DNA of 64,000 nucleotides from Saccharothrix saharensis (GCF_006716745.1 NZ_VFPP01000001.1:8443386-8507385), one strand, 5' to 3'. Counted from the stretch's first letter, positions 1-9,366 are shown. Numbers and translations are program-made. The notes: generated by a model from the sequence alone, not told the origin.

Positions 1-254
1 CCGACCTGGTCGAGGCCGGCCATGACCTCGCCCGCGGTGAGCGGGAAGCGCCCCCGGCGGAAGAAGGTCGTCGCCATGGGATCGCCGAGCGCCTCCCGCT
101 CCGCCGTCCCCATCACCCGCGGCCCGCCGCCGTCCCCGACGTCGACGAACCGGTAGAGGGTGTCCGGCAGCAGCGGGGTGCGCGCCACCCCGTCGAGGGC
201 CCTGACGTCCCCGTACCGTGCCGTGGCGCGCCTGCGCTGTCCGAACTGCGACAT
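1..254 (-). CDS. Hypothetical protein, cut by the window start
   Basis: The reverse strand has an open frame from an ATG at 254 that runs off the left edge without a stop, giving 84 visible residues. The protein begins MSQFGQRRRATARYG and has no signal peptide or membrane segment in the visible part. An AGGAG ribosome site lies about six bases upstream of the ATG (GAGGAGTGGG before ATG). I do not recognise the family, and the functional part may lie outside the window. The start is well supported by the ribosome site; the product is unknown. Confidence 0.55.
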   Translation of the reverse strand, partial: MSQFGQRRRATARYGDVRALDGVARTPLLPDTLYRFVDVGDGGGPRVMGTAEREALGDPMATTFFRRGRFPLTAGEVMAGLDQV

Positions 255-761
255 CCCACTCCTCGACCGGACGTGGTCTCCCCTCGACCTCCGAGGTGGT
301 CGCCACACCCGCAGCACACGGAACCCGTCGAGTGATGCGCTGCTCGTCGGCGGCCCGGCTTCTGCCCGTCCATAGCCGAAACCGCCTCGCGCCCCCCGGT
401 TTCCCGCCGGTTCAGGCTGCGCGCCGCTGTGCCCTGATCACAAGGACTCACTCGTCGACAACTCGAAAGTGTGAATATCGAGCCGTGTTCGGCGGACCGC
501 GTACGCGAGCCAGCGCAACCGCACCACGCGCGGCCCACCGAGGACTCCCGCGTGTCGAGGTCGACGATGCCGAGCCGCGCGGGTCTTCGGGGCGATCTCG
601 TAGGCGTTGCCCTCACGCGTGTCATCGCTGTCGCGCAACGAGATCGCGGTTCCCCGCGATCCTGCCGCCACGGCGTTCGGGCCACGGAGTCGGGAACGCG
701 CCCGGACCGGTGCGTCACCGTCCACAACGGACCGGTCCGGGCGCACCCCTCGTCGGGGCGG
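255..761. other. Intergenic region without a convincing gene
   Basis: About 500 bases separate the start of the cut-off gene from the stop of the small secreted protein, both on the minus strand. The open frames here are low-complexity Arg/Ser-rich shadows with no recognisable domain. I see no strong terminator hairpin and no RNA gene. The left part must carry the promoter of the cut-off gene. Confidence 0.4.
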
Positions 762-1193
762 TCACCACCAGGCGGTGGAGTTGCCCGCCGTGCACGTCCC
801 GTTCGCGGGCACCACGTAGCACGCCCGGAAGGCGCGGTTCGGGTTGGAGCTCGTCGGGTAGGCCTGCGTGTAGTTGCGGTTGCCCGCGGTGTAGGTCGAG
901 AAGTCGTCCGCGACGCGGTCGCCGTTCAGGTCGACCTCGAAGCGGATGTACTCGGGCCCGGTGTAGTTCAGGATCCGTCCCCAGCCGTACTGCGCGCCAC
1001 CGCAGTTGCCGTAGCGGACCTGGACGACCCGGTTGTCGACCGTGCGCTGGACCGCCGTGAGCGGGTTGGTGCACGTCGCCGGATCACTCCACCACGGAGC
1101 GGCCGCGCTCGCGGTCGCGGACGTCGCGGTGAACAGCGCTCCGGTGGCCGCGGCGGTCAGCACGACGGCCGCCGCTTTCGTCGTCTTCCTCAT
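762..1193 (-). CDS. Small secreted protein of unknown function
   Basis: The 143-residue product has a clear Sec signal peptide: two basic residues (MRKTTK), a hydrophobic Ala/Val/Leu stretch to about residue 25, and a likely AxA-type cleavage near residue 31. The mature part is about 110 residues, rich in Asn, Tyr and Trp, with four cysteines that could form two disulfides (around residues 41, 64, 125 and 134), and it ends in WW. A GGGGGAAATC stretch before the ATG is a good ribosome site. I do not recognise the family; it is probably an extracellular single-domain protein. It is monocistronic, with a 368-base gap to the next gene on the same strand. Confidence 0.7.
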   Translation of the reverse strand: MRKTTKAAAVVLTAAATGALFTATSATASAAAPWWSDPATCTNPLTAVQRTVDNRVVQVRYGNCGGAQYGWGRILNYTGPEYIRFEVDLNGDRVADDFSTYTAGNRNYTQAYPTSSNPNRAFRACYVVPANGTCTAGNSTAWW

Positions 1194-1561
1194 GATTTCC
1201 CCCTGGTGCCGGTTCTCGAGGCGGTCGACGTCCCGGCCGAGTCCACGCGTCGATTCCGAGCGAGTTCGTCACTCCGGCGCAGCTCGTGTCGTCGCTCCCC
1301 AGCCGACATGAGCGCCTTGCCGCCCATTCTCATGGTCGCACCACTGGTGGGGGATTGGCACCAACTCGATCGGGTGAACGGGTAGTCACCGCAGGTGCTG
1401 CCTCACGCCCGGTTCACGGATGTCGGGCGAACGAGCGGAGCTCGTCGGGCGCCGGGACGTCGATCGCCGAACCGTCCGCGTTCGCCGACCGTGATCGAGC
1501 TCGAGCCACCCGCGCACGGCGACGTACGTGCCCGTGATCGTGCAGCGCGCTTACCGCGAAC
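1194..1561. other. Intergenic region
   Basis: The 368 bases between the secreted-protein start and the TetR stop contain only short shadow frames. The right half is expected to hold the 3' end of the TetR transcript and the left half the promoter of the secreted protein. I see no RNA gene and no clear terminator. Confidence 0.35.
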
Positions 1562-2161
1562 TCACGAACCCGCCCCCGCGGTGCGCTGCCGGAGCAGGCT
1601 TTCGACCCCTTCGAGGAACGTCTCGCAGATCGGCTCGGGGTCGGACAGGCAGCCGGTGGCCATCGCTCCGTCCCGGAGCATGACGACGTGCCGGGCGGCG
1701 GGTTCGGCCGGTGCGTCACCGATGCGACCCAGCAGTTCGGTGATCGTGCGCGAGAACCACCGCCGGTGCGCGAGGACGGCTTGGTGCACGGGGTGGGCCG
1801 GGTCGGGGTACTCCGCCGCGGCGTTGAGGAAGGCACAGCCCCGGAAGCCGGGGGAGCGGATGCCGTCGGCGATGGACCCGGCGACGGCGCGCAGGGCGTC
1901 CGGCGCCGGCATCCCGCGGCCCACGATGGTGTCGACCTGGCTCCGGATGGCCCGGTCCGCCTCCCGCAGGTAGCTGACGATGAGGTCGTCCTTGCCGGGG
2001 AAGTGCCGGTACAGCGTCGCGCGGGTCACCTTCGCCTCGGCGACGATCCGGTCGACGCCCACGGCGTGGATCCCCTCCGCGTAGAAGATCCGGGTTGCCG
2101 TGGCGAGCAACCGCGACCGCGCTTCGGAGACCTGACCGTGGGCGTTCGTCACGGTCACCAC
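1562..2161 (-). CDS. TetR family transcriptional repressor
   Basis: The product is about 199 residues. An N-terminal TetR helix-turn-helix is visible in ARSRLLATATRIFYAEGIHAV followed by VDRIVAEAKVTRATLYRHFPGKDDLI, the classic TetR_N pattern. The C-terminal half is all-helical, as expected for ligand binding. I chose the tandem GTG codons at 2161/2158 because the longer frame would read through the operator at 2172-2185; no Shine-Dalgarno is evident, so the mRNA may be nearly leaderless. The gene is divergent from the membrane-protein gene at 2269. The two GAACGTTC palindromes between them make autoregulation and repression of the neighbour the likely role. The ligand is not predictable. Confidence 0.88.
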   Translation of the reverse strand: MVTVTNAHGQVSEARSRLLATATRIFYAEGIHAVGVDRIVAEAKVTRATLYRHFPGKDDLIVSYLREADRAIRSQVDTIVGRGMPAPDALRAVAGSIADGIRSPGFRGCAFLNAAAEYPDPAHPVHQAVLAHRRWFSRTITELLGRIGDAPAEPAARHVVMLRDGAMATGCLSDPEPICETFLEGVESLLRQRTAGAGS

Positions 2162-2171
2162 ATTAGCAGAT

Positions 2172-2233
2172 AGAACGTTCGTTCTTGACGTGGACGCGGC
2201 GCGGCTGCCATCCTTCGGCAAGACCGAACGTTC
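2172..2233. promoter_or_regulatory. Pair of TetR-type operators in a divergent promoter region
   Basis: The sequence AGAACG-TT-CGTTCT at 2172-2185 is a perfect 14-bp palindrome. A second GAACGTTC core lies at 2226-2233, 53 bp downstream, about five helical turns. Both lie between the divergent TetR gene and membrane-protein gene, the usual place for TetR operators. Assignment to this TetR protein is inference from position and symmetry. Confidence 0.65.
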
Positions 2234-2268
2234 TCCTCACTCAGTCGCAGCCAGTCGAAGGAGCCCTC

Positions 2269-2823
2269 GTGACCACCGGCACCGCCACCGCTCCCACCAT
2301 CGCGCCCGCACTCCGCCGCCTGTACTTCACCCGCTTCGGGTTCGCCCTCGTCTGGGCCGGCCTGCTGGCCACGAGCGCGTCCGAACTCGGACCGGTCAGC
2401 GTCACGCTGCTGATGCTCTACCCCTTGTTCGACGTCGCCGCCGCCCTGATCGACGTCCGCTCGTCGCGGACCGCCGAACCCGCGCGGGGCCTGTACGTGA
2501 ACGTCGCCGTCAGCGGGCTCGCGGCCGCGGGCCTCGCCGTCGCCGCCGCTTCCGGCATCCCGGCGGTGCTGCGCGTGTGGGGCGCCTGGGCGGTCGTGTC
2601 GGGCCTCACCCAGCTCGCCGTCGGCGTCGGCCGCCGGGGGCTGGGCGGCCAGTGGCCGATGATCCTCAGCGGGGCCATCTCCACGATCGCCGGAACGGCC
2701 TTCGTGCTGCGGGCCGCGCGGCCCGACGCGTCGCTGATCGACCTGGCCGGCTACGCCACCCTCGGCGGCCTGTTCTTCCTCGTCTCGGCGGTGCGCCTGA
2801 CCCGGTCCGCCCGGACGCGCTGA
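2269..2823 (+). CDS. Multi-span membrane protein, DUF308/HdeD-like
   Basis: The 184-residue product has about six hydrophobic segments in succession with short loops, and a compact Gly/Ala-rich pattern like the HdeD/DUF308 membrane proteins. The GTG at 2269 is preceded by CGAAGGAG, which fixes the start; a longer upstream frame would cross the second operator. It is divergent from the TetR gene and probably its main target. Family assignment is from hydropathy pattern and length; the substrate or role is unknown. Its 3' end converges on the kinase gene with only 12 bases between the stops. Confidence 0.75.
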   Translation: MTTGTATAPTIAPALRRLYFTRFGFALVWAGLLATSASELGPVSVTLLMLYPLFDVAAALIDVRSSRTAEPARGLYVNVAVSGLAAAGLAVAAASGIPAVLRVWGAWAVVSGLTQLAVGVGRRGLGGQWPMILSGAISTIAGTAFVLRAARPDASLIDLAGYATLGGLFFLVSAVRLTRSARTR

Positions 2824-2835
2824 CCCCGGCGGAGG

Positions 2836-4557
2836 TCACTTGTCGCGCGGGTAGGTCTTCTGCACCTCGCCCTGCAGCGTCGCCTGGAGGTACGCGCCGC
2901 CGTAGTCGTCGGCCAGGTACACCCGCAACGACGGAGTCTTGTCGATGATGTCGCAGTCCACGATCACGTAGCGCATGGTCGGCTGGGGTACGCCCAGCTC
3001 GCTGTTCGCCCGTTCGAACAACGCGGGCAGGGCGTCCCAGTTCACCTGGTCGAGGTCGAGCACGGCGCGGTCGGCGTCCACCCCGTCCGGGCCCTTCCGG
3101 GTGGCCTTGCCGGCGCGGTACTCGAAGTCGTCGAAGCCGTGCGCGACCGCCGCGGTGGGCGCGACGGCGCTCGCGTGGTCCGACCACAGCGTCAGGTCGG
3201 AGACCTTGGTGCCGCCCATCGCCTCGACGAGCGCGGCGACGGCGGTGCGCGCGCCGGCCGGGGTGAGCAGGTCGACCTTCGTCGCGTCGGCCGCCGTGGT
3301 CGGCGGGTCGACCGGGGCGCCGGTGTTCGCCCGAGTGTCCGCCTGCGTGGTCGTCTTCGTGGTGGACGAGCCCGCGCCGGTGTTCGCCGGGTCGTTCCCG
3401 CCGCCCGTCAGCTTGACCACCAGCACGGTCGCCGCGACGACCAGCGCCACCCCGACCAGCGACAGCACCACGGTGCCGGTCCGCTTGCGCGCCACCGGCG
3501 GCGCGGCCGGGTAGACCTGCTGGTAGGCGTGGTGGTGCGGCCCGCTCACCGGGAGCCCGCCGCCCGGTGTCGCGCCGGCGGGCATCCCCGCGGCAGGCGT
3601 CCCACCGGCGGGCGTCGGCACGGGCTGCGCGTAGCGGTAATGGGGCTGGGGACCGCTCGGCGGTTCCGGGAGCTTCGGGAACCCGGCCGGGGTGGGCGGT
3701 CCCACCGGGGGTGCCGGCGCGTGCTCGGCCGCGGCGAACATCCGGTCCAGCACGTCACCGGTCGGTCGTTCGGCGGGGTCGTTGCGCAGGGCCGCGTTCA
3801 GCGCGGGCGCGAGGGCCCCGGCCCGGCGCGGCGGCGGCACCGGCTCCGTCATCACCGCGGCGAGGGTGGCCATCGTGCTCGCGCGGCGCATCGGGTGGTG
3901 CCCCTCGACGGCCACGTACAGCAGCATCGCCAGCGACCACAGGTCCGACGCGGTGTGCGTCTCGTCGCCGCGCAGCCGCTCCGGGGCGATGTACTCCGGC
4001 GACCCGATCACGTCGCCGGTCGCGGTCAGCTGGGTCGCGCCCTGCAGCGCGGCGATGCCGAAGTCGGTCAGCACGGCGCTGCCGTCGGTCCGCAGCAGCA
4101 CGTTGCCCGGCTTGACGTCCCGGTGCATCACGCCCGCGGAGTGGGCCGAGCGCAGCGCGGCGAGCACGTCCCGCCCGACCCTGGCCGCCTCGGCGGGGGA
4201 GAGCACGCCCTGGTCCAGCCGCGCGTCCAGCGACGTGCCGCGAACCAGTTCCATGACGATCCACGGGTACGGCGAGTCGGGCGAGTCGATGATCTGGTAG
4301 ATCGACACGACGTTCGGGTGCTGCAACCGGGCGAGCGCGCGGGACTCGCGCAATACGCGTTCCCGGAGCTGCGCCGCCATCGCGGGGTTGGCCTCGACCT
4401 GGTCGGCGTCGGCCGGACGGACCTCCTTGATGGCCACCTCGCGGTGCAGCCCCAGGTCGAGGGCGCGCCAGACCGTACCCATGCCGCCGCTGCCCAGCCG
4501 TTCCAGCAGCTCGAACCGGCCGTCCACGATCCGACCGGCGTGCTCTCTCTCAGACAC
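2836..4557 (-). CDS. PknB-type transmembrane Ser/Thr protein kinase
   Basis: The 573-residue protein has a full Hanks-type kinase domain at about residues 14-275: Gly-rich loop LGSGGMGTVW (21-30), VAIK lysine K44, HRDVKPGN catalytic loop with D147, DFG at 165-167 and a GSPEYIAPE activation segment. A Pro/Gly/Ala-rich juxtamembrane linker (about 280-355) leads to one membrane helix (about 360-382) and an extracellular domain of roughly 190 residues rich in Thr/Asp. That outer domain lacks PASTA repeats, so the sensed signal is not obvious. All catalytic residues seem present, so the kinase should be active. It lies 56 bases downstream of the secreted hydrolase on the same strand and could be cotranscribed with it. 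Confidence 0.93.
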   Translation of the reverse strand: MSEREHAGRIVDGRFELLERLGSGGMGTVWRALDLGLHREVAIKEVRPADADQVEANPAMAAQLRERVLRESRALARLQHPNVVSIYQIIDSPDSPYPWIVMELVRGTSLDARLDQGVLSPAEAARVGRDVLAALRSAHSAGVMHRDVKPGNVLLRTDGSAVLTDFGIAALQGATQLTATGDVIGSPEYIAPERLRGDETHTASDLWSLAMLLYVAVEGHHPMRRASTMATLAAVMTEPVPPPRRAGALAPALNAALRNDPAERPTGDVLDRMFAAAEHAPAPPVGPPTPAGFPKLPEPPSGPQPHYRYAQPVPTPAGGTPAAGMPAGATPGGGLPVSGPHHHAYQQVYPAAPPVARKRTGTVVLSLVGVALVVAATVLVVKLTGGGNDPANTGAGSSTTKTTTQADTRANTGAPVDPPTTAADATKVDLLTPAGARTAVAALVEAMGGTKVSDLTLWSDHASAVAPTAAVAHGFDDFEYRAGKATRKGPDGVDADRAVLDLDQVNWDALPALFERANSELGVPQPTMRYVIVDCDIIDKTPSLRVYLADDYGGAYLQATLQGEVQKTYPRDK

Positions 4558-4613
4558 CGCGTCACGCTAGCAATTGCCCTCCCGAGGCCGGAGAACCGGA
4601 GGTCACGTCCGCG

Positions 4614-7298
4614 TCAGCGCGCACCCGCCGTGCCGTCGGCGACCTCGCCGGTGATCGGGACGCGCGGCGAACCCGGGGTGTTCGTCCCGACCTCGAAGCG
4701 GATCCGCTCGACCTGCTCCACCTCCGCGTCGGCCACCGTCAGCACGGAGACCTCCTTGGTCACCTCACCGCGGAAGAAGTAGGCCGTCACCTGCAGCCCG
4801 GTGCTCGACAACGGCCGCGAGGGCAGCGGTTCCTCCCGGGAGACGCGTTGGCGGAACCACGTCTCGTCGACGTCCGTGGTGGACAGCTCGACCCCGTCCG
4901 GGGCGACCGGCCGACCCGCGACCGTGAAGTTCGAGTCGGTCGGCGAGGACAGGGTCAGCCGCCAGGCCAGGGTGCCGCCCTCGGTGACCGCGCCGGTGAC
5001 GGGGGTGGCGGTGATGGTGGGCTCCGGGTCGTCGTTCGGCACCGTCAGCCGGTCCGCGTAGCGACCGACGACCGCGCCCCGCACGGCCTTGACCAGCACC
5101 ACGCGCCTCAGGTCGAAGCTCCACCGCGTGTTGCCGTTGACCTGCACCGGTATCCCGACCTCATGCTGGCCGGGCTCGACCGCCAGCACCTGGTCGGTGT
5201 ACGAGCGCCCGTCCTCGCTCTGGACGAACACCCGCACGGAGGCCGCGCCGTCACCGGTCACGGAGACCGGGAACCGGACCGTCCGCGTGCCGGAGTCGCC
5301 CTCCTCGACGGTCAACGCCCCGACGTCCACGCGGGGCAGCGCCACGGCGTGCGGTGCGGGCAGGCCGGGGGACCAGCCGTGGGCGTCGATGAGCCACGCC
5401 TGGCCGGACTCGCCGTGCGGCACGAGCTCCAGCGCGGCGACGCGGCGCAGGTCGACCCCGCGGGACGGCAGCGGCACGCGGACCTCCTGCGCCCAGCGGG
5501 CGGACAGCCGGTCGGTGGCCGGCAACCCGTCCAGGGTCACCTGGCCCAGCTCGGCACGCCGTCCCGCGGCGTCGGTGACGGCCACGTCGAACCGCGCGGC
5601 CGAGGTGTTCGGCGGCACGGCCAGCCGGAGCGCGAGGTGGCGCGAGCCCGCCAGGGACACCGGCGCCGCCGGGCGCACGGTCGCGGCCTGCCCGGCCGCG
5701 GTCCAGCCCAGCGCCACGGCGGACCGGCCGGCTTCCGGCACCATCCGGTTGAACCGGACGAAGTGCGGCGACGGTCGGGCGGCGGCCGGGTCGACGCACG
5801 CCGCGACCGGGTCGGCCGAGACCTGGGCGCACACCCGCGCTGACCCGCTCGCCGTCGTCGTCTCGTCGGGCACGACGAACGGGGAACGCGCGCCGCCGAC
5901 GGCGTGGGAGAGCACGCGGGCCGGGTCGGCGGAGGGCGCGCGGACGCCGGAGCCGTCCAGCAGCGGCAGCACCCGCCGGTCGCCCGCCACGAACAGGCGT
6001 GCCGCGGCGGCGATGTACGTCGCGCCGGCGGTCTGCTGCTGCTCGGCCGTCAGGCGGGTCGCGGTCCCCGGCGAGCACACCGCGTCGACCCACGAGGCGG
6101 GGAAGTCGTCGTTCGCCGGCGCCTCCGCCTGGCCCGGCGTCCACTCGGTGTTGAAGTAGTTGTGGTTGGCGCCGACGACGTACAACGCGCTGTGCAGCGC
6201 CGTTCCCCGGCTCACGCCCCTCGTCGCGTCCACGAAGAGCTGGCCCTGGAGGTCGGACACGTCGCCGTCGCAGCCGGGCAGGACCGTCACCGACGGCACG
6301 TCCGGCGCGGGGTTGTGCCCGAAGAGCGTCGGGCCGATCAGGAAGGTGCCCTTGACGGTCCAGCGCGCCGGTCCGGCGCCGGCGGGCGGGGAGAGGCTGT
6401 CGACGGCGGCCCGGTTGACGCCCTCGCCGCCGCGCGAGTGCCCGACCAGCAGCACGTTGCCCAGGTCGGCGACGGGCGCGGCGCGCACGACCTCGGGCGC
6501 GGTGGCGCGTCCCGCGCCCGCCCAGTCCGCCCACTTCGCCAGGTGCGCGCGGACCAGGGCCGACCGCGCGCCCGCGCCGGACTCGACGTCCAGCGTGTCG
6601 TGGGCGTTGATCGCGTTGGCCGACACGGACACCGTCACGTAGCCCTGCGAGGCGAGCAACCGTTGCGCCTGGAGGTAGCCGCGGTGGCTCGGCACCGGCT
6701 TGGCGTCCGCGGGACAGGGCCAGTCCAGCAGGCCCTGCGTCCCGTTGAAGCAGGTGATGTGCCTGCCGTGCAGGAAGAGCGCCAGCGGGCGCCTGCCCGG
6801 CGCGCCGGTCGGCGCGACGACCACGGCCTGCATCTCCAGCGGGGCCGGGTAGCCGGCCACGGTGATCGGGTCGAGCTGGTACTCCCCGGTGCGCGTGGTG
6901 AACGGCCCGGGCCGGCCCGGATCGGTGTCCCCGGCCGGTGCCAACGTGGGCGGTGTGGCGTTCGCCGCGGTCGACGGGGGAGCGGGCTCCTCGACGTCCA
7001 GCCGCCGGCCCGACGCCCGGACCTGGAGCCCGTCGACGTCGTCGACGTCGGCCGCGTCCAGGGCGTAGGTGCGCAGGTCGGTGGACGGGCGCGGCACCCC
7101 CAGCAGCCGGTCACCGGACCAGAACTCGAGCGCGGCGCCGCCCGGTGGGACCGGGCTGGGCGCCGTCCACGTCAGCCGCGTGCCGGTGACCGCCCAGCCG
7201 GCCGGTGGCGGGGTGTCCGCCGCCGGCCGGGCCTGGGCGACCGGTGTGGCGAGGGCCGTGACGACCAACGCGGGTAACAAGAGCCTCATCGCGCGCAT
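4614..7298 (-). CDS. Large secreted alpha/beta hydrolase (lipase-like) with C-terminal beta domains
   Basis: The 894-residue protein has a signal peptide ending near residue 24 (VAQARP). A beta-rich stretch precedes an alpha/beta hydrolase domain: FLHG oxyanion region (about 175-178) and nucleophile elbow GHSRGG with S288. A later GANHNYFN stretch could supply the histidine. The last 400 residues are beta-rich, with sequences such as VEEGDSGTRTVRFPVSV and a second similar block, suggesting Calx-beta-like repeats. Substrate is unknown; a polymer- or ester-degrading extracellular role fits. The ATG at 7298 follows GGGGGGATCGCAC. At 894 residues it is much longer than a simple lipase. Confidence 0.82.
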   Translation of the reverse strand: MRAMRLLLPALVVTALATPVAQARPAADTPPPAGWAVTGTRLTWTAPSPVPPGGAALEFWSGDRLLGVPRPSTDLRTYALDAADVDDVDGLQVRASGRRLDVEEPAPPSTAANATPPTLAPAGDTDPGRPGPFTTRTGEYQLDPITVAGYPAPLEMQAVVVAPTGAPGRRPLALFLHGRHITCFNGTQGLLDWPCPADAKPVPSHRGYLQAQRLLASQGYVTVSVSANAINAHDTLDVESGAGARSALVRAHLAKWADWAGAGRATAPEVVRAAPVADLGNVLLVGHSRGGEGVNRAAVDSLSPPAGAGPARWTVKGTFLIGPTLFGHNPAPDVPSVTVLPGCDGDVSDLQGQLFVDATRGVSRGTALHSALYVVGANHNYFNTEWTPGQAEAPANDDFPASWVDAVCSPGTATRLTAEQQQTAGATYIAAAARLFVAGDRRVLPLLDGSGVRAPSADPARVLSHAVGGARSPFVVPDETTTASGSARVCAQVSADPVAACVDPAAARPSPHFVRFNRMVPEAGRSAVALGWTAAGQAATVRPAAPVSLAGSRHLALRLAVPPNTSAARFDVAVTDAAGRRAELGQVTLDGLPATDRLSARWAQEVRVPLPSRGVDLRRVAALELVPHGESGQAWLIDAHGWSPGLPAPHAVALPRVDVGALTVEEGDSGTRTVRFPVSVTGDGAASVRVFVQSEDGRSYTDQVLAVEPGQHEVGIPVQVNGNTRWSFDLRRVVLVKAVRGAVVGRYADRLTVPNDDPEPTITATPVTGAVTEGGTLAWRLTLSSPTDSNFTVAGRPVAPDGVELSTTDVDETWFRQRVSREEPLPSRPLSSTGLQVTAYFFRGEVTKEVSVLTVADAEVEQVERIRFEVGTNTPGSPRVPITGEVADGTAGAR

Positions 7299-7413
7299 GT
7301 GCGATCCCCCCTGATCGACCGACGTGCAACCAGTTCTAGCGGTCGCGGGCGCCGGGCCACAAGGTTGGCGAAACTGTTGCGCGCGCCGGTCAGTCCACAG
7401 TGGACCGACGTGC

Positions 7414-9303
7414 TCAGGCCGCGTTGCCGCCGTGGCTGCGGGTGTCGTTCGCCGCCTCGCCGTGGTGGTGCCCGCCGCCGAAGCGGTGGACGTGGAAGCG
7501 CGCAGCCTCCGCCGGCATGACGACGAACGGCCGCATCATGCCTTCGTCCTCGTGGTCGAGGATGTGGCAGTGGTACATGAAGTTGCCCGTCGCGCCCGCG
7601 AAGCGACCCGCGATCGTCAGCCACTCGCCGGGACCCACCAGGTAGGTGTCCTTCCAGCCCTCTTCCTGCGGGTCGAGCGGCCGGCCCGGACCGGGCGCGG
7701 GCAGCGGCGCGGTGGTGCCGCCCGTGGCCACGTCGAACCCCGTGACGTTGCCGGTCGCGGGGTCCCTCGGGTACTGGTCGCGGGACAGCGCCTGGAACTG
7801 CGTCATGTGCACGTGCATCGGGTGCGCCGGTCCGCCGAGGTGGATGAAGTTCCACACGGCCCAGCGGTCGTGGTCGATGAACACGCTGGTGGTGTCGTCG
7901 AAGAGGCTCGCGACCCGCTCGAACGTGCGCACCCGCCCGGTGTGCGGATCGGTGAGCTGGATGATCCCTGGCGCGGGCCCGTCGCCGGGCGGTCGGTCGG
8001 TGTCGGTGAGCTCGCGCAGCTCCCACATCTGCGGGTGGCCCTCGCCCGCCGTGCCGGGCGGTACCAGCGCGATGAAGACGTGGTCGTGGTCGTCGGGGAC
8101 CGTGGTGCCGTGGTGCAGCCGCACGTAGGAGGTGGACAGCACCTCCGGCAGCCGGAAGCGGTCGTGCCGGTCGCGGTCCTCCACCCGGAACTGCAGGACG
8201 GACGGCTCCGGCGCCGCCGTCGGGTGCGCGTTGGTCAGCCGCACCCGCCTGCCGCGCAGCCGCGAGAAGTCGACCAGCAGGTCGACCCGTTCGGCCGGGG
8301 CCACCACCAGGCCGCCGGCCGGCAGCGCGGCGGGCGCGGGCAGCAGGCCGCCGTCCGTGCCGATCTGCCGCGCGGCGTCGTCCAGCGGCTCACCGGTCTC
8401 GTCGTCGACCAGGCGCAGCTGGTAGGTGCGCGCGTTCGAGGCGTTGACCAGCCGGAACCGGTACCAGCGCGCCGCCACGTCCAGGTGCGGCCAGATCACG
8501 CCGTTGACCAGGGTGAACGGGCCGGTGAACGGCAGGTGCAGCACCTGGCCCGTCGGCGTCGTCAGGTAGGGCACCTTGTAGAGCAGCTGCCCGGTCAACG
8601 CGCCCGACGCGTCGGTGTCGAGGTTGCGGTCGGTGATCACCAACGGCACCTCGTGCTCGCCCGAGGGCAGCTCCAGCGCGTCCTCCTCCTCGTCGCGGAC
8701 GAGGTACATGCCCACCAGACCCGCGTGCACGTTGAAGCGGGTGATCGCCATGGCGTGGTCGTGGTACCAGAGCGCGGTCGCCTGCTGCCGGTTCGGGTAC
8801 TCCGTGAGCTGCGAGCCCTCCTTGAGCACCGCGTTGTGCGCCCACCCGTCGTTGCCGCCGCCGGTCAGCGCGCCGTGCAGGTGCACCACCGCCCACGACG
8901 GCAGGTCGGACACCCCGTCGACCGGCTCGACCCCGGCGGGCAGCGCACCGTCCGGTGCGCGGAACCCCGGGCTGTTCTGCGGCCCGGACGCGAGCGGCGC
9001 CCGCACCGCGACCAGCGGCATCTTCCCGTCGACCTCGTTGGTCCACGTCACCCGCAACCGACGGCCGCTGCGGGCCTCGATGGTGGGCCCCGGGAAGTGG
9101 CCGTCGTAGGCCCACACGGCGGTGGGCGGCAACTGCGAGTGCAGGCGCACGGCCGTGCGGACCATGGTCACGGTGAGCGCGTCCTGGTGCCACCACGAGT
9201 GGGGCCGGATCACCGGCGGCACCCGCAACGGGTCCAGGAACCTGGTGAGGCCGAACGTGGGCCCCTCGGCAACGGACGTGGGCGTGCTGATGAGATCGGT
9301 CAT
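7414..9303 (-). CDS. Multicopper oxidase, CotA / bilirubin oxidase type
   Basis: The 629-residue protein shows all four copper motifs in order: HLHG (141-144), WYHDHAM (179-185), HPMHVH in the C-terminal third, and HCHILDHEDEGMM (about 578-590), whose methionine supplies the axial type 1 copper ligand. Length and motif wording fit the CotA/bilirubin oxidase/phenoxazinone synthase group rather than bacterial CueO. It would oxidise phenols or aminophenols using oxygen. No signal peptide or Tat motif is visible, so it may be cytoplasmic or exported by another route. The C-terminus is His-rich (HVHRFGGGHHHG). The ATG at 9303 was chosen because the frame upstream crosses a strong hairpin. It is divergent from a P450. 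Confidence 0.93.
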   Translation of the reverse strand: MTDLISTPTSVAEGPTFGLTRFLDPLRVPPVIRPHSWWHQDALTVTMVRTAVRLHSQLPPTAVWAYDGHFPGPTIEARSGRRLRVTWTNEVDGKMPLVAVRAPLASGPQNSPGFRAPDGALPAGVEPVDGVSDLPSWAVVHLHGALTGGGNDGWAHNAVLKEGSQLTEYPNRQQATALWYHDHAMAITRFNVHAGLVGMYLVRDEEEDALELPSGEHEVPLVITDRNLDTDASGALTGQLLYKVPYLTTPTGQVLHLPFTGPFTLVNGVIWPHLDVAARWYRFRLVNASNARTYQLRLVDDETGEPLDDAARQIGTDGGLLPAPAALPAGGLVVAPAERVDLLVDFSRLRGRRVRLTNAHPTAAPEPSVLQFRVEDRDRHDRFRLPEVLSTSYVRLHHGTTVPDDHDHVFIALVPPGTAGEGHPQMWELRELTDTDRPPGDGPAPGIIQLTDPHTGRVRTFERVASLFDDTTSVFIDHDRWAVWNFIHLGGPAHPMHVHMTQFQALSRDQYPRDPATGNVTGFDVATGGTTAPLPAPGPGRPLDPQEEGWKDTYLVGPGEWLTIAGRFAGATGNFMYHCHILDHEDEGMMRPFVVMPAEAARFHVHRFGGGHHHGEAANDTRSHGGNAA

Positions 9304-9342
9304 GAGAATCGCCCCCCCCGGGCATTGCGAACCGCGCGCTGC

Positions 9343-9366
9343 CCACCCGCCCCGAAGGGCGGGTGG
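9343..9366 (-). promoter_or_regulatory. 10-bp stem with TTCG loop in the leader of the multicopper oxidase
   Basis: On the minus strand the arms CCACCCGCCC and GGGCGGGTGG pair perfectly around a TTCG loop closed by C-G, an unusually stable tetraloop type. It starts about 40 bases upstream of the oxidase ATG and is followed by a run of Gs, not by a U-tract, so it looks more like a 5'-leader structure than a simple terminator. Confidence 0.5.

Noticed and set aside
2162..2221. N-terminal extension of the TetR protein
   Set aside because: It would translate through the operator palindrome and starts at a TTG with no ribosome site.
3139..4782. Plus-strand open frame over the kinase gene
   Set aside because: Antisense to an intact PknB-type kinase; Arg/Gly-rich with no domain.
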